The position numbers were made by a program, and so were the translations under genes. Shown here piece after piece: positions 58,554 through 64,000 of a stretch of DNA of 64,000 nt. The first letter of the stretch is position 1, and the number at the start of each line of letters is the position of its first letter. This DNA comes from Limonium bicolor. Lineage: Eukaryota > Streptophyta > Magnoliopsida > Caryophyllales > Plumbaginaceae. The stretch covers positions 479,423,594 to 479,487,593 of the forward strand of contig CM041777.1 of the NCBI GenBank assembly GCA_023374045.1. The letters are read 5' to 3'. The notes beneath the pieces were generated by a model that worked only from the letters and a program-made list of their open reading frames with translations, ran no database searches and was not told the DNA's origin.

Positions 58554-60203
58554 AAGACTTAAAAAAAAAAAAAACCCTGAGAGAATTTAGTGGTATTGAG
58601 GGTACCCCATTAAGGAGGCAATGATTACTAGAGGTATAAAGACCTAGGGGATTAAGTTAAGAATAAGCTTAAAAGTTTAAGGTTAAGTTCGTAAGATTAA
58701 GTCGTAAGACTTAAGGGTTGTTAGGTTGGGATCATTAAGGGTTAAGTGAGTTAAGTAAGATAAGTAAGTTGAATTGAGTTAAGTGATTAACAACCTAAAA
58801 CTGAATGAATGTTTTAGGACTTGGGAATTTGGGCTCCGGAAGAGAGTAAGCAACCGAACGACCAACGGTGAACGGTACAGTTCTCTTGTGACCTTCTTGC
58901 TAACGAGGTGTCCCTCGGCTTGTGTGCTATTTGTTTTTGTGTGCTCACTAAACAAGATAAAGCATGCAACCGGAATATATTATATTTATTGTATTGTTGT
59001 GTGATGTTTGAAAACTAACACAACATACCGTAAGAACTTACTAACCAACGTTTAGTAAGGAAATGAGTGAGACTAAGGAACGCTCCCTAATATGGGACGA
59101 TATAAACCGAAAGAGGTTAACCAACAAACATGGTCTTGAGACTATTACTAACTGGAACTTGAGTGAGGAAACCCGGGACTGATCTCCGGTCATGCATGCT
59201 AAGGAAAGGAGGTCGGTATCTATAGCAGATTCGACTTCCGATTAAGGACTAGTCCTCGGACTAGTAGCCTTGGGTCGGTTGACCGGCTCGGCTACATTGG
59301 ACATCCAGTCCAAGGTAGGTGGCTTTAATATGGCGTGGGGGGATCTAGCCTACATCCCCAACAATTTAAGAATGTTGTTTATTGCCGGTAAGTGTCCTGC
59401 TGCTGGCTAGGGTTAACCAAGCCCTACAAAAATAAACAACGAACTAAGGGCTAACCTGTTCCCAATGAGAGTACGGTTGGCATACATAAGGTAAGGTTAG
59501 GATAAGCTGCAACCATTCCTTTTTAAAGGATGGTTTGTATTATTAAGATTAAGATAAGCTACATCCACTCCTTATTAAAGGATGGTTGTTTCTAAGATTA
59601 AGATAAGACTAAGATTGAGGTGAGATAAGGATGGACTAAGATTAAGGGGGAACATTACTTAAGGAGTTAAATAACTAACTCACTAATTAAGGGAACGCAT
59701 TTAAGCCGTTCATTGTGTGTGTGAACTTTGATTGTTCATATATGGATTGATGTTTACAGCATTTACTATTATGTTGTGCACTTAATCAACCTCCATGCTA
59801 TCGACAATTAGTCGTCGTAGCCATGTTAGCTTGGGGGCCATGAGGGGATCGTACCAGCATTCGTGCTGACCCCCTTTGGGGGCTGTTTTTACTACACAGG
59901 TGTACATCAGGAGGCGGCCGTCGCAAGAGTAAGAAGAGGACACAAGTGTTAAGGATCAAGTGTGACCTACGAGTTGTGCAAGTACACTCGTATGGCAATT
60001 GAGTTAGTAAGGTGTATAGGTTGTGAGAGGATTGTAAGAAGAATATGTATTTGGTTAAGGTTGTAATGCATTATTGTTCGGTATATTCTGTAGTGAGACC
60101 GTGGCAAGGTCCTGGAGTGTAAAGAATTCCACTGTGACATGTATATATATATGCTGTTAAGTTGCGAGACCACATTTGGATTGAGTTGGGGTGTTACAAA
60201 AAG

Positions 60204-60230
60204 TGGTATCAGAGCGTAGTTACGCTCTGA
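60204..60230 (+). promoter_or_regulatory. Primer-binding site of element G with overlapping palindrome
   Basis: TGGTATCAGAGCG (60204-60216), 5 nt after the LTR, matches initiator-Met tRNA. TCAGAGCGTA-GT-TACGCTCTGA (60209-60230) is a perfect inverted repeat. F has AC instead of GT in the centre. Confidence 0.9.
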
Positions 60231-63200
60231 AGATAAGAAATACCGAACTTAGGAGAATGTTGAGGTTGAGATTGAGTTATGGGTTAAGGGTTGAGAGATA
60301 GAGTGAGAGGTGCGTTAGTCAGGACTTCCCGGTGCTTACCGGATATCCATAGTACCTAGACCCGCCCTCCACATCCCTAACCCTGAATATGTGGAACAAA
60401 CGCCAGAGAGAAGAAAGCCTTCTCTTACTCGGGGGAACCCGATCTGGCAGTTAGCTAACAGTAAGCAATACGAGAAACATCTTGTTGCACAACAGTCACG
60501 GAGAACTTGGAGGTTTGAAATGGAGCGCAACAGAGAAACAGGCACTACCTATGGAATACTATCAGTAAGGGAACGGAAATTACCGGCAACATGGGTCGAC
60601 ATGCTACGCAGTCGAAATAACCCGCGATACCAATGGTAAGGAAAGCACTATGCGTGCAATGGATAAGGAAATGCTAAGAGGCATGAGTACCGGACAGCGG
60701 TCCGAGTGAGCATAACAGTGGGATAATACAAAGCATGAGGATTGAGATTACTGGAAAGTCCAGTTAGAAACGGGAACTCCAAACCCCATACAATGAGGAG
60801 GGTTATAAAACCTGGCCAACATAATGCGGATGATGATAGGAACTCATATAAATTGTATACCGAAATAGGGCTACGAGGTAGTGCCTAAAGGAGAATCATT
60901 ACCGAGTAACCACAACAAAATGTGTGGAGACAGGAGCGAGGATTAAGACATAAGAAAATATTAAGGGATTCCCTCAGAAAGAGGAACGCCCTAATAGATG
61001 ACAGTACTGTCAAACAACAAGGAAACTGCCGGATGGACGGTTATCCAAGATAAGAGATTATCGAAGGAGTCCTGAGGACTACCAATTACATGGGAATTAG
61101 AAGGAAGTGTCACTACCGATGTACCTTGTACCAATAACCCATCCTGCATGGCGCACTTGCCATAGCAAGTGCTACCGCAGTTAAGCCACACGAAAAGCCA
61201 TCAAGGCGAAATAGGAGAACGCTACAGTTGTAGCATATATTAATACCGGATTGTAAATCCATAAAAACAGAAAAATAGGACCTTGGAAGGGCCTGACGGC
61301 CTGACTATAATGAGATGAACTGACACATCAGTCAGCAGGGAGCTGAGCTTAGACGAAATACTAAACCAAATAAATATTAGCAACGGTATAACCCACTAGA
61401 ACAACATCCGACAGTACGGTAAGAACACCAATCTCAAACTCCACGAGGAAAACCTAAGAGATCGCTCGGTGATCCGAGCAAAACAATATGTGAGCAATAG
61501 CATACGAGGAATGCATAATAAGATACCATTGAGACCGTTGACTTAACGTTCTCTAAAAAGAGCGGGATAAAACTCCCGAGATGACCGTTAAAACCTGCCG
61601 ATAACAACAAACTTCGATGAATATGTTAGTAAACCCCGGAAACAAGGACAGAGAGAGTAGACTTAAGATATAACCTACCAAGAGTTAAGGATATACGAAT
61701 CCTACGGAGGACTACCCCCATAGAGCGGGCATAGTCGAGCCGAACAAACTGATGAATGACAGCTAGTACTGTTCGTCTAACTCATTAACACCCAAGTATG
61801 ATTGATCATCAAAGGGTGGCGTAATCAACAGAAGTTGAACGAAGCGTTGAGAAGGAAGTATAAGACGACAGGATGATATCCAACTTGGACACCGTAACGC
61901 AAACGCCTAATACGAACCTAACCTTGACTATTAAAAGACATAAGTCTAGTAAAATGACAGTAGTGTCAAAGGCATTAAGTAACCTCAGATCACCTGAACA
62001 ACTTCCCTAGCAGGAAGCAGGATGCAGCAACTTATCATGAAATCCGATACTACATTTAGTATGTAACCTAACGGTGGATAGTGCTCAAAGAACCAGAATC
62101 TTATAGGGATGACCTGCAGATGAGTAAGAGTACAAATAATGAACTGAGGCATTAAGCGCTAAGAGCCTACGAGCCAAGGATGTTAACCACATCAGAGCCC
62201 GAAGCGGAGTAAGTTATAAGAGAGCTTGCTTAAGCCACGAAGGGACTACAATTTTTAGATATGGACGGTTACCAAACCTATAACTTAGAATGGGAAGAAC
62301 ATTACCAAGAAAGGGTACCAATGAGAATATTGAGATAATGCTAAGGACAGGAGCGGAGAATGAACCATGCCTTTTAGGGTGGGGATACCTCTCCTTGTTG
62401 TGAGGCCATGAGTGGGAATGAACCCCTCAAAAGGGCTTTCACATATTAGAGATAAAATACACTTTATTTAAAAAATGGAAACTATGAACTTTGAGATTAC
62501 CTTAGAACATACCAGATACACTTGAGTAATAAGGAAGGTTGCACAGATAGACCACATATCCAACACCCAGGATGTAAGAATTAGTAATGGCCAGAGATAA
62601 ACATTGTGAGTGCACAACATGGCACGTCAAGTGACCAATGCTCAGAAGAGCTTGTGATTCAATGGATGACTTCTTCAGGAACCGGTTAAATTACATGGTA
62701 GATAACATCACTAAGGATGAAAGAAAGCGAGAGAAATTAGCCTACTTACGAATCTGAGATTGGAACAGAACACCTTCGTATTAAGAATCAACTATTTTAC
62801 AGCACGGTATGACAACCGCCATACACCAGAATGAGAGGACTCCCAGTGTGTTACTCCAAGAAGGGATTGAGTATAAGGTAAGACATGAGAATAAGTGAAT
62901 AAGAGGTTGCACCATCAATGGGCAACATAGTAAGAACCAACTACCACGGTAGTAGTGGTCGTGAGTACAATAGTTAGAAAGGTAGATTAAGTCATGGTGC
63001 GCGGTAAGGCGACCATTATGTATGAGCCGTCAAATATTGACACTGAGGCAATTAGATTAATGAGTTAAGACCAGCATAAGTAAGAAAATAAGATGGTAGA
63101 CGAACTGAGCATTGATGCCAGTAGTCTGGACCTGGTTAGGTAAGATTTCGCAGGAAGCACACTACCAATTCCTTAAGGAACTGGAAGTGCGTTCCTAGTA

Positions 63201-64000
63201 GCATAAAAATGAGAAACAAGATAAGAGGCTCTACGGAAAGAGACCTCAATTATTAAGAGACCGAATCAGTACGGGATACAGTAAGAGCTAGAGCATACAA
63301 TACCAAGAACACAATAATGGATTTCCCTTGATTAACTTCAAGAAGAACAATAAATGTTATTATGGAACGATGAAGAGGAGATCGACAACAGAATACTTCA
63401 TAATTAGCAATAGCTAAACGTGTGACGGACACTATGAGTTTACTAAAACGAGACGTGGGACGACTGCACCCCACAGGGGCTTGCAGGCCTGACACGCTCA
63501 TTTATGAGTTAGTTGGGTAAGTAGTAATGTACCAGTAAGGTACCCCATGCATGTAGACGAGTAGTGGAAGGAACACGGGAGGTATTCGACTCCGTACCAC
63601 GGACAACGACGCAAGATCACACAAGAGCAGCTACTACCACAGACAGTCGAAGAGAAGAATTCAGTTGAACCAGCAACACAGAGAAACCAGAGAACAGATA
63701 ATTAAGGACTATGAAGTGCGAGAAGCACGGATTGTTAAGTATAGACATCGGACATGTCTTAAGATGTAAGGGATTAAGACTGTAAAGCACAATATGCACT
63801 AAACAGTAGTTTCAGACTAAGAATCATCCTCAGACCAAAGGTCAGTTGGGGAGAACGATTTAGACATTCGAGAAAATACTAAGAGTATGAGCATAAGATC
63901 TTCAAGGAGAATAAATAGACGAGTTACAACTCAATAAGGCCGTGTATATATAAAGATAACACGTGCCCATTGAGAGACCAATATTCCTAAACTGTAAGGA
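60231..64000 (+). mobile_element. Element G internal region, non-coding (partial)
   Basis: Aligned with the F interior over its full visible length, about 75-80% by eye, with many indels not in multiples of three. A short ORF follows the leader. Otherwise stops are dense in all frames; I recognise no domain. Confidence 0.78.
60391..60639 (+). CDS. Short leader-proximal ORF of element G, unknown
   Basis: 82 codons starting MEQTPERRKPSLTRGNPIWQ and ending RSRNNPRYQW. It starts ~160 nt after the PBS palindrome, where C carries the gag start. F keeps the first 62 codons in frame. Basic and polar, no signal peptide or known domain; weak candidate only. Confidence 0.3.
   Translation: MEQTPERRKPSLTRGNPIWQLANSKQYEKHLVAQQSRRTWRFEMERNRETGTTYGILSVRERKLPATWVDMLRSRNNPRYQW

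Larger units (their letters stand above)
55579..60198 (+). mobile_element. Element G 5' LTR (4620 bp)
   Basis: TGAAATACCCCAAACC to GGGGTGTTACA. U3 hairpin 55849-55872, TATA 56189-56198, palindromic array 58268-58553, two ~55-bp repeats 59515-59600, and the CCCCCTTTGGGGG inverted repeat near 59870. Forms a large inverted repeat with the F 5' LTR. Confidence 0.95.
55579..64000 (+). mobile_element. Element G, giant-LTR (LARD-like) retrotransposon, 3' end outside window
   Basis: Plus-strand element close to F: 4620-bp 5' LTR, PBS and 3.8 kb of interior. It inserted in the interior of E in opposite orientation to F. The 3' LTR and TSD are not visible. No gag-pol readable. Confidence 0.9.

Overview
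The window is repeat-dense, gene-poor nuclear DNA from a plant, probably a eudicot with a large genome (an inference; I cannot name the species). Nearly every base belongs to nested LTR retrotransposons. I see no intact host gene, rRNA, tRNA or CRISPR array. The architecture rests on LTR ends (TG...CA), 5-bp target-site duplications (TSDs), primer-binding sites (PBS) and polypurine tracts (PPT) read directly from the sequence.

Two element types occur. The first is a giant-LTR family (elements C, D, E, F, G). Its LTRs are 4.2-4.7 kb, start TGAAATACCCC and end TGTTACA, with an initiator-Met tRNA PBS and a PPT containing AAGGGGGGTAGA. The second is a shorter family (A, B and solo LTR H). Its LTRs are 1.8-2.05 kb, start TGTTATACCC and end GGCTCACA (both read on the minus strand), with a PBS matching tRNA-Arg.

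Layout. 1-2217 is the internal region of C (minus strand): a degraded gag gene that appears spliced, in frame, to an ALKBH1-like 2-oxoglutarate/Fe(II) dioxygenase domain. 2218-23582 is the 5' LTR of C, split by B (3513-20720, TSD AAGTC). B is itself split by A (7163-15573, TSD GTATG). 23583-24885 is unclassified repeat-like DNA. 24886-32719 is the 3' part of D (plus strand). E (minus strand) starts at about 32720 inside the 3' LTR of D. E is interrupted by F (38416-54790, minus, TSD CTATC), whose 5' LTR carries solo LTR H (50186-51977, TSD GGTCC). E is interrupted again by G (plus strand, from 55579), which runs off the window.

How the parts relate. D-G have no recognisable gag-pol, yet F has near-identical LTRs and a perfect TSD, so they look like LARD-type non-autonomous elements mobilised in trans. 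C shares their LTR blocks, PBS and leader and carries a gag gene, so it resembles a (now broken) coding relative. A and B likewise have about 4.8 kb non-coding interiors filled with short tandem repeats. The most unusual signals are the gag-ALKBH fusion in C, its three short GT-AG introns that keep frame, a U3 hairpin at a fixed distance from the LTR edge, a hairpin overlapping the PBS, and palindromic GGTCC/GTCCG arrays that differ from one LTR copy to the next.
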